Part shown: piece by piece, positions 11,881 through 23,706 of the stretch
Layout of the letters: each line of letters starts with the position of its first letter
Numbering within the stretch: the first letter of the stretch is position 1
NCBI GenBank assembly: GCA_958510875.1
Contig: OY294070.1
Location: 45,035,299-45,099,298, forward strand
Direction of reading: 5' to 3'
Origin: Endomychus coccineus
Taxonomy: Eukaryota > Arthropoda > Insecta > Coleoptera > Endomychidae
Length of the DNA: 64,000 nucleotides
Notes under the pieces: generated by a model
Database searches by the model: none
Seen by the model: only the letters and a program-made list of their open reading frames with translations
What the model was told of the DNA's origin: nothing
Translations under genes and position numbers: made by a program

Positions 11881-11939
11881 CAAACCGTAAGGCTCCGAAG
11901 AACAGATGTGAGTTCGCAAAAGATGGAGATGCCACACAA

Positions 11940-13470
11940 CAAGAGACTGCTGGATTTTACGGTGGTGCAAAGGCACCGTCGAGCTCCTGATATTCTCCGA
12001 TATGCTCCACTAGGCGAGGTAGGTCCTGCTTACGATTGGGGAGCCAACCAATTGCGTTCACAAATTCAGCTCTGACAACATCGAAGGTGCGACAAGAGAG
12101 TACCCTATGGAAAGGGTCATCGAAGACTTGACACTTCACACAAAGGCCATCCCGGGACTTTCCGATCCTGAAGAGGTGACTTCCAAAGTTGCCATGTCCA
12201 CTTAAGAAATGGTACAACGCTCGGTTTTCGCGTGTAGGCAACGGGACAGCGATTGGAAGCCACTCCTCAATATCAGGGATGAACGTGAATGTCACCCTGC
12301 CCTTCATGGAGTTGCCCCAGAGAACTTGCCAGTGTGTGAGAGTGAGGGCCCGGAGATGACGAGTAAAGGTCGACCAGAACCTGAACTCTACCAGAGACAA
12401 AGGGTTACCAATGTGAGAACAAGTCCCAAAACTCTTAGCCGATGCCATAGAGTAAATCTAGGAGAGAATAAAATGAAGAGGCGGTTCTTTGGCCAGGACA
12501 CAGGCCGTCTCGTTTGGGACTGTTCGATGAAGATTGAGAATGGTGCGCAGGCAGTTCGCTTGGGCGGAGTCTAGCAACTCAACATGTTTGACCAGATGAA
12601 GTTTATGGCCCCACACCAAGATTCCATAGCTCATCAGCGGCACTATGGATCGGTGGTATATTATCTCCAGTGACTTGGAGATAGTGCCATATGTAAGACG
12701 TATGTGCCGCTTCAGAGCCTGAAAAATGGTTTTGGCCTTTGCGCTGACGTACGCAATATGAGCTCCAAAGTGTAGCTTTTGGTCAATTATAATGCCGAGG
12801 TACTTTAACTCCCTTACCCTGCGGATGTTTCTGCCTTGGAATTTGAAGAGCGTGTCTCTGGAGAGCTCAGTTCCAAAGAGCATGTATTTCGACGGAGATG
12901 GACAGTTTGTTGTCAGAGCAAACGCAAGCATTCGTCACCAAGCCGCTCGAGCTCGAGCCGAGAATCGGCGAACACCATCGTAACGATGTCATCCGCATAA
13001 CCATTCCAATCACAACCTTCAGGCGGTTCCTGTTCAAGGAACGTGTCCAGTACAGCGTTCCAAAGTGTGGCATCATCGGAAGGCATGAGACGTTGGAGCA
13101 CCTGCTCTAGCGTTTCACCGTGATCAATGGTGAATAAGTTATCATCTCTCGTGGTAGTTGACTGCGTGTACGGAAGTTTGAGCTTCTTGCTGGAGAGCTT
13201 GTATACAAACCCCCAGGGTTACTTTCCGAGGTCAATTTCGACAAAATTCCTTCAAGATTCAATTTTAGCCTGATGGATGTCATACTTGTACTCTGCAAGC
13301 AGAGTCAGGTAGCGATTTCTGAGAGCCTCTCGAATGGTTGGGTTATTATCATGTTGGTATTTCCGTCTGGCCTGAAGCACAAACCGTTTCTGCCTTCCGA
13401 GGCCATCGCCCCACCATGGACTGCATCTCGGCCGAGGTTTTCTCTTTTGAAGGCATCTGTCCATTATGGA
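11940..13470 (-). pseudogene. R1-group LINE reverse transcriptase, internally deleted
   Basis: Downstream half of a minus-strand LINE whose ORF1 and endonuclease lie at 14911-13513. The linker after the endonuclease is at 13464-13252, and the RT N-terminal block at about 13200-13010. The text then jumps within a few residues to GYADDIVTMVF (about 13000), the catalytic YADD motif, so most of the fingers and palm before it is missing. The thumb and C-terminal region (ELKYLGIIIDQKLHFGAHI; LMSYGILVWGHKL) follows at 12931-12458, and a C-terminal cysteine-containing region (CVKC...H...C) at 12448-11957. Frameshifts separate the pieces. Confidence 0.65.
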
Positions 13471-13512
13471 AAGGATGCCATTCGAGAGCGTTGACGCGTT
13501 CGTCTATAAAAG

Positions 13513-14350
13513 TTATACATGTCTCCAGAGAAGCCTGTTGAAATCGTCCATAAGTAGGATAGCCTCGTCCAGCAGGCGGTCGTGATCAGATGGGTGGATC
13601 TTGAATCTCGGAGGTTCTATCTCGTCTACGGATTCCTCTTCCAGGACCAGGAAACAAGAAATAAGCCTGTGATCGCTAATAACTTTGTGATCGTATACAC
13701 GCCAGTCAGAGAGATGTCTAAGAAGACCTCCTGATAGGAGGGTGAGGTCGATGTTGCTAGAGCCATTAATGGTACTGAAAGTGAAGGGCTGGTTCGGCGC
13801 GTTAACAACATGGAGATCGTGCCTAGAAAGGCTTTGACGGACCTGCCACGGGCGTCCAGTTCCCCAGAGTGCCATATGTGAGACTTAGCGTTGGCATCCG
13901 CACAGATGACAATGTGTTTATTGCCAAGTGCGGTGCAGAGGTCATGAAGATGATCTAAAAATGGTTCAATGTCTAGACCGTGCTGGAAATAGATGCTGAC
14001 GATGTAGAAAGAGAAGGATTTGAGAGAGATCTGTACGACACATACGTGAGGGTCTGAAAATTGCCTCAGAATATCCATTTCTGGATTGAAAACAATATGG
14101 ATGCGTAAAACTTCTGCTCACTCAAGTGATGGGCAAATTTGTAAAGAGATCCAAACCCCGGGGTGACACGCCGCCCTTCTCGCAATACATTGCAGGGTTC
14201 CTGTAGGCATAAAATGTCGATTTGCATTGATTCCGCCACTTGTCGAACCTCTGGGATCACCATTCGCGCGTTTTGAGCGTTAATCTGCGCTATGTGGATC
14301 TTTAATCCATTATGTGAGGCCATATTCGGTGTTATTAATGGTGGCTTCAA
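13513..14350 (-). pseudogene. LINE apurinic/apyrimidinic-type endonuclease domain
   Basis: The ATG at 14350 opens a frame with IAQINAQNAR and IDILCLQEP, the N-terminal asparagine and glutamate blocks of the APE-type endonuclease of R1-group LINEs. After a frameshift near 14070 the text continues with YIVSIYFQHGLDIEPFLDHL and IVICADANAKSHIWHS, the D-x-N block. A second frameshift near 13860 leads to NIDLTLLS and VISDHRLISCF, the SDH block. All catalytic landmarks are seen, but in three frames. It overlaps the end of ORF1 by about 40 bases, as is usual for these elements. Confidence 0.7.
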
Positions 14351-14911
14351 TGCGCCTTAAGTAGGTAGGACAGGTCATCGAAGATGGCCTGTGCGCTACG
14401 TCTTGGGAACCTGCGCATACATAATTGGAGCAGCGAGGAGCACCTTCGGGGGTTGGACAATCCTCAGCATCGTGAGGACCAGCACAGTTTCTGCACTGGA
14501 CCGGACTTTTGCAGTCCTTAGATTGGTGACCCAGTCTCTGACACTTGTAGCACCGGACAACCCGGACGTAGTCCTTGACAAAGCAAGATGCCCACTCTAT
14601 GAACACCTTGTCTGCACGAGATTACGAGTGCGCGGCGAAACCTCTATGACCCAATGGGTGTAAGATTTGCCTTTGGGCCCAATCTTGAATTTGAACTCAA
14701 TCTCCTTGCCAATCGACTCCAGCTCGTTGGCTGCAAGATGATAGAAGTTTTGCTCTGAGAGCGAATCTAAGATCTGTTTAGGATCGACAGTTGTTGGGAC
14801 CCCGAACAATGCCATCCTGGGACGAAGCTTGTCCGGAGACCAGGCTTTGACCCCTAGCTCTAGAAGTCTGTCCCGAGGGATTTTGGACAGATCCGAGCTA
14901 GCTGGATTCAA
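14310..14911 (-). pseudogene. LINE ORF1 with zinc knuckles
   Basis: Two overlapping minus-strand frames (14911-14597, 14606-14310) make up an R1-group gag-like ORF1. The first half holds the RNA-binding region before the knuckles. The second has CYKCQRLGHQSKDC, a clean CX2CX4HX4C knuckle, then CRNCAGPHDAEDC, and a looser third cysteine cluster. A frameshift lies near 14600. It is the 5' partner of the endonuclease and RT remnants at 14350-11940. Confidence 0.7.
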
Positions 14912-14959
14912 TTTTGACTCATGTCCGTCCGAAGCGGGTTGATGTCACTTGGCACGAGG

Positions 14960-15780
14960 GTGAGGACAGAGCGCTCCGTATGTCTTACTTGCCTGTGGGT
15001 ATCTTTATAGATGTCCTAGTTGGCTGACTACCAGAGGAGGATGCGGCTTGGGCGAAAGTTTTAGCTGATGCTGAAGTGACTCTGGCCAGACGTGCTTCAA
15101 TGGAATCGAGTCTCTCCCAGCTTGGCGGAGATTGAAGTTTGCATATAGGCAGAGACCAAGTTCATAAATCCCTTGGTCACACACGAACGATCTTTGTTAT
15201 ACTGCTTATTGTTGTAGTCAGGAGTCGGTAAAGCAGTATGCGATCGTGAAAAAAAGCGCTTTTTTTAAACTAATACATGTGGCCCGATTACCTCAGGTGG
15301 CCTCATAGCCCCGATCTCCTACTTAATACGTCTGGAATTTCGGCTCTATTAGTTTCCTGTAGAAGTATAGTGTCAGGGTTGTTGATGTTTAAGTAAGATT
15401 CTAATTGTAGAATTTTGAAGTCACCTTTTATACTCTAAGTATTCAAGGTGCTTATGAATATACTTTCATTAATTTTTATTGTTGTTTAATATTTAGACTC
15501 TCGTCAGATGTCCAGCGATGTAGAGAGCTTTGAGAAGAACTCATAGATTCATTCTCCTTTAGCGATCTTTGGGTGAAATAGAGAACAGCCTCTCTCGTTA
15601 ATGTTATTATGATCCTTGCGATCTTTCACAATGTAGTGACATACTCTATTTTATTATGAGGAGGTTCTTGTCACGCTGAACAATTATTTTTTTCACAAAA
15701 AAAGGTGGTAAGAGTATTGTTGCAAGTTGGACATAGAAAGCACTGTGGACCATTGTTTGCAAAAATTGGCATAATGCTGT
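14960..15780. other. No gene recognised
   Basis: The first 250 bp may be the 5' part of the ORF1 above. Beyond that the sequence is AT-rich with no frame longer than about 60 codons and no motif I recognise. Confidence 0.4.
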
Positions 15781-15798
15781 TTTATATTTCAGTGTTTA

Positions 15799-16440
15799 TT
15801 GTATGTGAGACGGCGTGGCAATGTTGAGAAAAGGAAAGATGTCCATTCCTATGATACAAGGTGTGGTAGTCAGACATTACCTAGATACAGATTGTCCAAA
15901 ACATTAAACTCACATGTCTATTTGTCTTTGAAATTCTACAATAAACTGCCAGATTACATAAAAGATGAAAAAATAACTTTTAGCATTTTTTAAATAAAAA
16001 TAAAAAGATTTCTTTTGAATGATAGTTTTTATTCTTACCTTGAATTTTTGCATTATGATTTTGAACATTTTTAGTAATTTACAACATAACATGCTACATT
16101 TTATTGAAAATCGCATTATGAAATAAATGACTGAATTGACAGTTTTAATTCGTTGTGTTTTAATATGTAATTTTTGTTATTAGTGTAAATATATGTAAAT
16201 GTAAATATTTTAATTTTAATTTTTAATGTATACGGTCATGTTTTAGTGAAGTGTTTCTCCTATAGACAAAGTGGATTCCTACATGTTAGACATGAATTAT
16301 TTTATTCAATAGTATTATTTTACTTTACCATTTAATTAAATGCCTTGTATTGACTTGTTCTATCTATTCTCTCTAAATACCAAACGGATCACTAAATTAT
16401 TCTACTCTATTCTATTCTATTCTATTCTATTCTATTAAAC
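15799..16440 (+). pseudogene. 3' end of a plus-strand LINE with (TATTC)n tail
   Basis: About 60 codons (15799-15993) match the extreme C-terminus of Jockey/CR1-type LINE polymerases (VHSYDTR, then LKFYNKLPDYIKDEKI). Similar endings occur in the other LINEs of this window (HSYPTRQ...FNKLP; HTYQTRN...FNKIP). An AT-rich 3' UTR follows and ends in about seven TATTC/TATTCTATTC repeats (16400-16437), a common tail for these elements. The element is heavily 5' truncated. Confidence 0.6.
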
Positions 16441-16487
16441 CGTTGATGTTCCCGGTGTATTCCTTTGCTACGTTCATTGGTTGTTCC

Positions 16488-17232
16488 TTAGATTTTGCTT
16501 CTCTCAAAAACTATGAAAGTACTGCAGTTAATAATTTGTTGAGGATTTTCTATCCAAAGTTCCTGTATGCCATCATAATCATCTTGAGTAGTAGCCTGTT
16601 CAAATTTTCTTCGCTTCAGTGGTTTTGATACTCGGTTTCTTGGGTTTTTGAAAAATTTTGCACTGTTTTTATTCCTTTCTATTTCGTTGTCGCTTATTGC
16701 CTCAGTGTTCGATGATTGTGGTGTTGGAGTTATCTCCGTATCCGTGGATGGAGAAGGTCTTTTATTAGTCTTGTTTTCTGCTATACTATCTATTTTAGGA
16801 CTTATGTTTTCTTTGGGTTTATTACATTTTACCGCGATATGGTCAAACTCTTTGCATTTAAAACATCTTACCCTGTCGTCTGATAGAAATATTCGATATT
16901 CTTCATCATCAAAATTCATAACTGCTGAACTTGGGATTGTTTCATTTTCATCTATGGCTACAAAGAATTGACGTCTGAAGCTATAAACATGTTTATACTT
17001 ATCTTCTCCTATACCGGCTCCAATGTTTTATATTTATTTCCGTTAGGTTTTCTTCAATTATGTAGTGAGGTATACATGGCGAAACATTGGATAAAAGGAT
17101 TCTTTTTGCTGGTAATATTAGTTTTCCCACTACGACGGATGCGTCGTTTATATTAATTCCCCCTTCATCCTCGACCAAACTGTTGACTAGCTGCTTTGAA
17201 GCTATGTAAATACAGATACGATTGTTTGACAT
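16488..17232 (-). pseudogene. LINE ORF1-like zinc-knuckle protein fragment
   Basis: Minus-strand frames 17232-16999 and 16919-16488 read as one ORF1-like protein broken by a frameshift near 16990. The first part (ICIYIASKQLVNSLVEDEG; VGKLILPAKRILLSNVSP) is the pre-knuckle region. The second begins with a knuckle CFKCKEFDHIAVKC (CX2CX4HX4C) and continues into a lysine-, serine- and proline-rich tail. The order and composition fit the gag-like ORF1 of I/R1-group LINEs in insects. No RT follows downstream (lower coordinates). Confidence 0.5.
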
Positions 17233-17777
17233 CCGGGATGCAAATAATATATTTTTGGTTCTATAATTTTACCTGTTTCGATTACATAATCTCTTACTTA
17301 AAATCCTTTAATATTATCGCTTGATCCTTCTCAGGGAATGACGAAACTTTCGCAATATTTGAAGAAGATGTAGTTTGCTTTTTGTTTCCTGTGATATCGC
17401 GATCTTCACATGTGCTCTATATCGCGATCTTCACATTTTATATCCTCAGGTTGGGATGAATATTATTGTAAGCAGCATATTTTCATGTGATTGATTCAAA
17501 AAATGTAAACACAACTCACCGCGTCGACCATCAGGTATTCAGTCAACTGAATTGCTAATGCAACACTTCACAGCGTACTTGATTATGTTATTTTTTAACA
17601 ATATGTACACACTTGTTTCAGTTGATTATTCAGTTTACTCCGACAAAACAAGTTACAGGGAAAAAGGAAAGTAAAAACGAAACCTCGTGTTAACTTCGAA
17701 ATAAAGTTACTTTATTCACAGTGAGCTACAAAACACGTCCGTCGCGGTCAAAGTAACAAAGTGTGTGTATGTGTGTG
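17233..17777. other. No gene recognised
   Basis: AT-rich intervening DNA. It holds a short direct repeat (ATATCGCGATCTTCACAT twice near 17395-17440) and a GT-rich run near 17760. No supportable reading frame. Confidence 0.4.
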
Positions 17778-18262
17778 TTTTTTTTTTATTTTTTCATCGA
17801 AGGTAGGTAGAAATCTTCAAAAGACGCTGTGAATCCCGCGCTTCACAGTGTGTGGGATTTCTACCCACTAAAATCACCCCCCATTGCGTCTCAGCACCCC
17901 GCGGGACCGCCGTCAGGCATTACTTTGCGGGGGACGAAATGGCTGTTATGCGCCCTTCCCTGGTTCAGCTGTTTGCCGTCTCCTTCTATGTCACTTCTCT
18001 CAGCGTCTATACGCCTGAGCTCCTTCAATACTGTGGCCGCAAAATCGGACACTGCATTCCAGGGGGTCTCTGATTCAAGCATCTCCTCAACGATATTATC
18101 CAGGGACAACTGCTGCTGTAGATTTCCTTGCAAAATCACGCGCGGTCCGTTGAAACGTGGAAAATGGCACAGAACGTGCTCGACGTCCTCTGAAACTTGT
18201 AGACGGGCTATGACGTGTACCTTGTGACTTTTCGGTAAACTGCTCACTGCGGTAAACTTCAA
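17778..18262 (-). pseudogene. C-terminal fragment of an R1-group LINE with poly(A) end
   Basis: The minus-strand frame 18262-17891 contains SEDVEHVLCHFPRFNGPRV, which resembles the conserved cysteine-histidine block (DxxEHxLFxCPRF) near the end of R1/LOA-type polymerases. The terminal residues and a short 3' UTR lead to an A-rich end on the minus strand (the T-run at 17778-17796), which marks the element's 3' terminus. The rest of the polymerase is missing. Confidence 0.55.
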
Positions 18263-18289
18263 ATCCTCGGGCGCCAGATTTTTCTAAAG

Positions 18290-20400
18290 GTTTACTTTTT
18301 TTTGAGGACTTCTGCTAGGCTCCTCACCACAAGGCTTGTCACTATGCTATCTATAGATAGCCTTGTCCCTAGGGTAGCTACAGTGAAGTAAAACCAGGGC
18401 CCATTGGGCAGAAAACAGTATCAAAATTGTAGGCTTTAATTACGATTGCTACTTGGTTAAAACTTAGCTCATTTAAAGATGGAGCAGAAATAACTTAATA
18501 AAACGGGGAATTTCAAATATTAAAATATATAATAATTATAACAAGTACACTTTCAGAATAATTAGTGGAATGCAATTGAACGGTAGGTATATTATACAAA
18601 AATTCACCCAGACGGAAAATGTAAGGAAGCTCAAGCGGTATATGAACATTGTTACAACATATCTATTTTTAAAATATGTTCGGTATTTAATTTCAATTCA
18701 ACGGTACGGAATCGGTCGATAAATGATTTACATCTATCAATTTACGGAAAACACAAATCAAGCAGTTCCTAACGTAATAAGCAGTGTTCGGTAATTATGC
18801 AGATAGCAGTATCACTTGAAATGTTCATAATACACTACGATATATCAAACGCTTAAAATTCGGTCGGATCGGAAAATATTGGTCTGCACTAGGTTTGCGA
18901 TCGTCAGTATCAGATTTTACGGTAAGTTCGGATAATTACTCTGATTGAGTTTATTCTGTCACATCACCCATCCGGTAATTGTATGACAGTGTTAGATTTC
19001 ATACACTTTGCAGATTCAGATTCTAGACAATTAGGGCTTATACTTCCGGGATAGACACAGCGTGCACAAACCCTAACTATCGTATCTGCAATAACCCCTA
19101 CACCCACGGCCGGGGCTTCTCATTCGGATAAGGGGTAATTACGATTATCAATCACACAACCACCCCAGCTTATACTTCCGGGATAGACACAGCGTGCACA
19201 AGCCATTGGCGGTTTGCTCGTCCAGGATATACTCATACTTCCGGGATAGACACAGCGTGCACAAATATACCAAAGACTCCCCTGTCGTTCAAACATACAC
19301 ACTCTGTACACACCATACAACTACTTGAATATTTCAATTCACGTGCGGCTTCGAATCGGCGCGGGCCGACCTATGACGTGATAAACTTAAATATAACAAT
19401 TCAAATTACTGAATGCTACGAATCTCAGATATCATACAAACGTTACCAATCACAAACCACGGAAATCAATATATCGTAATACCAGAAAATAAACTATTAA
19501 GCTATCATTTACCTTATGTAAAATTCACAAACACGGAACACTATATATCACTCAAATTTCAAATCTGACTTGAACTCTGATTCTGATTAATAATCTCACT
19601 TTAACGGCACTGACTCTGATTCTGAATAATAAATAATAATTCACTCTGATTCTGATTGATAATAATACTTGATAATCATTAATTAATAATAATCACACTT
19701 TAACGGTACTGATTGATAATAATGATAATAATAATAATAATAATAATTAATAATAATCACACTTTATCGGTACTGATTGATAATGATAATAATAATCATC
19801 TTTTGTCTGTCACTGCTTCTCATATATTTCCGAGGTTCTGGTCGAGTTCGCACCACCAATTCCTTATTTCGTGCCGAGACGTTGTTTATTTATGTCCCGA
19901 ACAATGTTTGGAAGTGACGCTACTTTTCATATCTAAAATTCGCGCTCATCATATCTTGGTAGTTCCTCTCGGCGCAGTAAACAAATGTTATCGGAGTTTT
20001 TTGGTTGTTCGCCCTTTTTACACATAAGGCTGTTCAAACTTTTTCTTAAGCGGGCATGAATTCACTATGTGCGATTCAATTATCGAAATAATTACTTATT
20101 CAAAATTACGGAGATTTAGAAAAGTGACCATCACGGAATACACATTCGGAGTTCACGCATATCTGTTGAAATAATGAACTATTCAACCGGAGTTTACATG
20201 TAATATTCGCATTTACTGCCTGATCCAAAATAAATGATATTTCAAAATTTAAGCTTCGCTACAAGGTAGGGCATGACGTCACATCGTCCAGTCGAAAACG
20301 GTGCAGATACGCCCTAAAGCACCATTGTCCTGTTAGCAGCTGCACGAGGTAGTGATCTAACTCACCTCACCTGTAGTGCTAGGGATGCATTTATTATCCC
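18290..20400. other. AT-rich non-coding DNA with short dispersed repeats
   Basis: No gene is seen. A 30-bp motif recurs three times at 19037-19270. The stretch 19580-19800 is low-complexity, built from variants of CTGATTGATAATAAT and ACTTTAACGGTACTGATT. Around 20270-20400 there is a slightly more GC-rich patch that may belong to the R2-like fragment next to it. Confidence 0.4.
19037..19270. repeat. Three dispersed copies of a 30-bp motif
   Basis: ATACTTCCGGGATAGACACA, followed by GCGTGCACAA, occurs at about 19040, 19171 and 19233. Spacing is 131 and 62 bp. The copies are identical over 30 bases while the DNA between them differs. Confidence 0.8.
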
Positions 20401-21260
20401 CTCTCTCCAGGTGCTATCTTCTGGAGAGGATGAGTCGTTGTACGTCGATATTTCTATTGTTGGAAGAATTATCGGGATCTCTAGATCGATATGTTCCTCC
20501 ATGAGATGTGGTCGTTCCTCCCCAGCCAGATTGAGTGGGGAGCGTATCCTCTACCTGCTGGTCTTCAGCACCAGCCGGTTCAGCAGAGTCTGGGGGGTTC
20601 TGCAGGTTTTCGAGCAATGCTTTATATCGGCCGGGCACCTGCTTATTGCTCCTTGCTGTGCCGGACCGGCTTCCAAGGGCTCCCGCCATTCTTACATTTA
20701 TATGCCTCACCCCGGCAAACCTCACTTCTAATTCCATGCTTATTCCTAAATCTCCCTCTGAAAAGATAGGGGACTTAGTATTTCGAGCGACTCTATCGAC
20801 GCGTGAGGTCCCAGCAGCCTTAGCTTCATTCCTGCTTGGGGGTGGGCCTTCCGTACGTGTTAACTCAAGCCAATTTTACCACTGTATATTCCATTGCAAA
20901 TGCGACACCAATGTGGATCATTGGGTAATGGCGTGGGGCTAGTGCACTTGACCACTTGTCACTGAGCTGCACGTTTTGTTATAAATACTTCATGGCAGTT
21001 CGTGTACTCGAAGATCACTCTGCTGCTTGGGTGCCTTTCTTCAACATGCAGCAACTCATTGTTGAGCGTCAGTGCAACAAAGTTATCTTTGCCAGCGCCG
21101 AGACATACGATACACGATCTTTGGGCAAAGGGTAACTCTAACGAATGGTCCATAATCGTGCGGTCGTCACGAGAAGCCTCCTGGTTTGTTCTAGGTAGGG
21201 CGAGACCGTACTCTTCTTGGTCCAAGGCAGGGTCCTGTAAGTCCTGAGCAGTTAAAGCCG
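20400..21260 (-). pseudogene. R2-like LINE N-terminal region with C2H2-type fingers
   Basis: On the minus strand there are two finger-like blocks. The first is CIVCLGAGKDNFVALTLNNE followed by LLHVEERHP (about 21105-21015). The second is CRICNGIYSGKIGLS, an in-frame stop, then HVRKAHP (about 20925-20835). The form C-x2-C...GL-x2-H-x3-5-HP is that of the N-terminal DNA-binding fingers of R2/NeSL-type retrotransposons. Downstream (20737-20414) is a hydrophilic frame without known motif. The internal stop shows decay. The identification is by motif shape only. Confidence 0.45.
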
Positions 21261-21754
21261 AACCGAAGGGTCGCTATCCCCAAGGACCTTTTTTTCCTTG
21301 TCGACGTTTAGTCAAGTCTCTATCGACTTGTCCAACTCCCTGGTGGAGTTCCACATGCCCCGAACCCAGCTGACGAGTGCAACAGGGTATGCAACCCTGT
21401 GAACCTCAACTGCCGGGATACAACAGTTTAGAGAGTCATAGTTGATCACCACAGTAGGAAGGGACAGCAGGAATCTCGTTAATCCATTCATGAGCGTCAG
21501 TTATTAGATAACGAGGCATTGAGCTATTGAAATATCTTTATTTTGATTTAGAATACACTATGTATAAGAGCTTTTTATGAATATTTTTCTTAACCATTTT
21601 TTTTTAGATAGTTAATCATTATCTAAACTAAACATATTAAAATTATAAACTAAAAGAATTAAAAAAACATTGCATATTAGTTCTTTCATACACAAAAAAC
21701 TTAATCTAACATTTTAAAACTTAAATTCGAGATAAAAGCTGTTCCAGCTCGGAT
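21261..21754. other. No gene recognised; between two R2-like fragments
   Basis: GC-richer to about 21440, then strongly AT-rich. It could be the 3' UTR of the upstream R2-like fragment plus the 5' UTR of the next. No frame is supportable. Confidence 0.35.
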
Positions 21755-22440
21755 CTAAACTCGGACACAATCTCCCTTCCAGATGCAAGTTGATATCCTG
21801 GACATTCGTGCGATATGGAGTTCCCCTACCTCCAGAGTGGTATCCAACGCAGGGTATTCGCAAGCAAGCCGTCTCCTTTCACTCATGGTGACGGGGATCT
21901 TTATGGCAAAACAAAACACATCAAGATTACTGCCTCTGAGTGAAGCACAAAGAGCGGCATGACCTATAGTTTTGGGAAGATGAACAACTTCTTTCACGAA
22001 GTTCCTTCCTCTCCGGTTGACTTGACGCAGAAGTCCAGATGTTATTGTTGGATTCTGGATGCAGTGTGTATATCTGGAAAGGGGATAGTCTCTAAGCAGC
22101 ACAGCTTTCTGGTATGACTTGAGGGGAGCCTTGTACAACCGATTCAGTCCCATTAAGTGAGTTCAGCTCAGACGCCAATTCATAAATAATCAAATTGAAT
22201 AGCAGGGGCGATAGAGGGTCGACCTGTTTTATTACCTCTATTGACGGGTATACCCGATAATTTGACACCGTTTAAACATAGCGTGGTGGAGCATGAAGTA
22301 ATTGGACATGATTAAGGAAATCGTTTTGAGGTCCATATTCTTACGTTCCAGTGCCTGACGTATATGTTTTGGGATGTTGTTTGAGGCTAGCATTGGGATA
22401 GGGGCGGGCGTCGCATGGAAACATACTCGCATTGTTCACG
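21755..22440 (-). pseudogene. R2-like LINE reverse transcriptase fragment, catalytic segment deleted
   Basis: Minus-strand reading gives IRQALERKNMDLKTISLIMS (about 22355), then KQVDPLSPLLFNLIIYEL (about 22240-22190). The latter is the KQGDPLSPxLFN block of R2-type polymerases with G changed to V. The text then jumps at about 22155 to LYKAPLKSYQKAVLLRDYPL, the R2-type thumb (LKAPLKPxQR). It continues through RRGRNFVKEVVHLPKTIGHA, the block before the endonuclease. The YADD active site between these blocks is gone. The endonuclease is also missing. Confidence 0.55.
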
Positions 22441-22859
22441 GTTTCCAGTTAGCGTTTCCACTCCGTAAAACTGAAGTGGCTTTAAAAATAAAAAAATTAT
22501 AAAATAATAAAAGTTGGTAGAAAGTGAGCCTGCTCTACTCGACTCTCTCACTTGCCAAATGCGCGCAACCTGACACAACACAGCACAGCACTAATGAAGG
22601 GGGGGGGGGGTGGTGGAAGCTACATTCTCTGACGTTGGGGGTAGTTTCGTCTAAGGTATCGTTTTAACGTGGAATAAAGGAAGTGTTTTATCTACTTGCG
22701 AGGTAAAGCTTAATGACAAGTATAATTGGCAGAAAATGTAACTCAAGCATAATAACTGAGAAATAATTGAAATGAATCCCACTAACATTATAAATATTAT
22801 AACATATAAAATGCTCATTTATGTATTTGTGATTTTCCATTGACAAGTGGACCAACTTC
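22441..22859. other. No gene; contains a G homopolymer
   Basis: AT-rich DNA with a run of about 12 G (22598-22610) followed by GT. The last 60 bp probably belong to the 3' side of the hAT remnant. Confidence 0.4.
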
Positions 22860-22970
22860 ACTTGTATATCATTAACAGAGATTTCAGATGTTCATCGGTT
22901 AACTTAGATCTGTAAACATTCTTTATGTACTTTATTTTGGAGAATGTTTTCTCTCACAAGTACGTAGTAC
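22860..22970 (-). pseudogene. hAT transposase C-terminal (dimerisation) fragment
   Basis: Minus-strand reading gives TYL, a stop, then EKTFSKIKYIKN and RSKLTDEHLKSLLMIY. This is the hATC dimerisation block of GTF2IRD2/ZBED-type hAT transposases (family pattern: CExxFSxMKxIKxxxRSxLTDxHL). It is the missing end of the hAT protein at 28790-27302; the pogo-like transposon at 23020-27296 separates the two. A stop replaces the usual cysteine before EKTFS. Confidence 0.65.
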
Positions 22971-23364
22971 AAAAACAGAAAACAACCCACGAGCAAATTA
23001 TGCAAATTATCGAATTGTAGGGGAGACCGGGGTTAGTAGCCGCACTTATTTTTATGTGTTTAATGTAAATAAATGTAAATTGGTCTATTGAATACTTTCA
23101 TGTCTTAGGTGCAATCTGACATGCTTGATAATTTTTCAACAACACAAGTTTTTGGAAAAAAAATTATATTTTTATGAGAAGCACGGTGCGGCAACCTACC
23201 CCGCTTTGGGGCAAATTGCCGCAGCGATGGGGTACGTTGCCGCGGACATCCTTTTTCTTGAAAATTACAAACACATTGAGTCTAAGTATACATTTTTATT
23301 TTTTTCAAATATAAAAACACAAAAAAAGAATAAAAACACAAAATTGTTCATAAATGACTAAAGA

Positions 23365-23706
23365 CTAATTATCGTTCTCGCTTAAACAATTAATACAACG
23401 AAAATCAGAGTTATTTCCCTCGGCGCAGTCACAATGTGCCCACTGGTGACAGGGAACACATTGGATCACATTTTCGCCAGGTTTACTATTTTTGAATGTA
23501 TCAAAACAGTACAGACAAGGACAGACTTCGTCATCACTAGTATGATTCAAACTGTTAATTTGTTTGTCTATTGTTGGCTTACTGTTTTTTCTAGGAACAT
23601 TTTTATTTATGTTTTCCTCATAATCCTGTTGAAACACTTTCTTTTTAGATGAGACCTTCTTGTTCTGTTCATCCCTAAGAGCCTCTTTGACAGGGGTATC
23701 TGTCAA
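23365..23706 (-). pseudogene. pogo-like transposase C-terminal PHD-like zinc finger
   Basis: Frame 23706-23365 ends with CPCLYCFDTFKNSKPGENVI, then CVPCHQWAHCDCAEG and FRCINC. The cysteine/histidine order CxxC...CxxC-x3-H-x2-C...CxxC is that of a PHD-like finger. It overlaps the preceding frame (ending 23703) by four bases, so it is the continuation of the same protein across a frameshift. Long insect pogo-type transposases often carry such a C-terminal finger. Confidence 0.6.
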
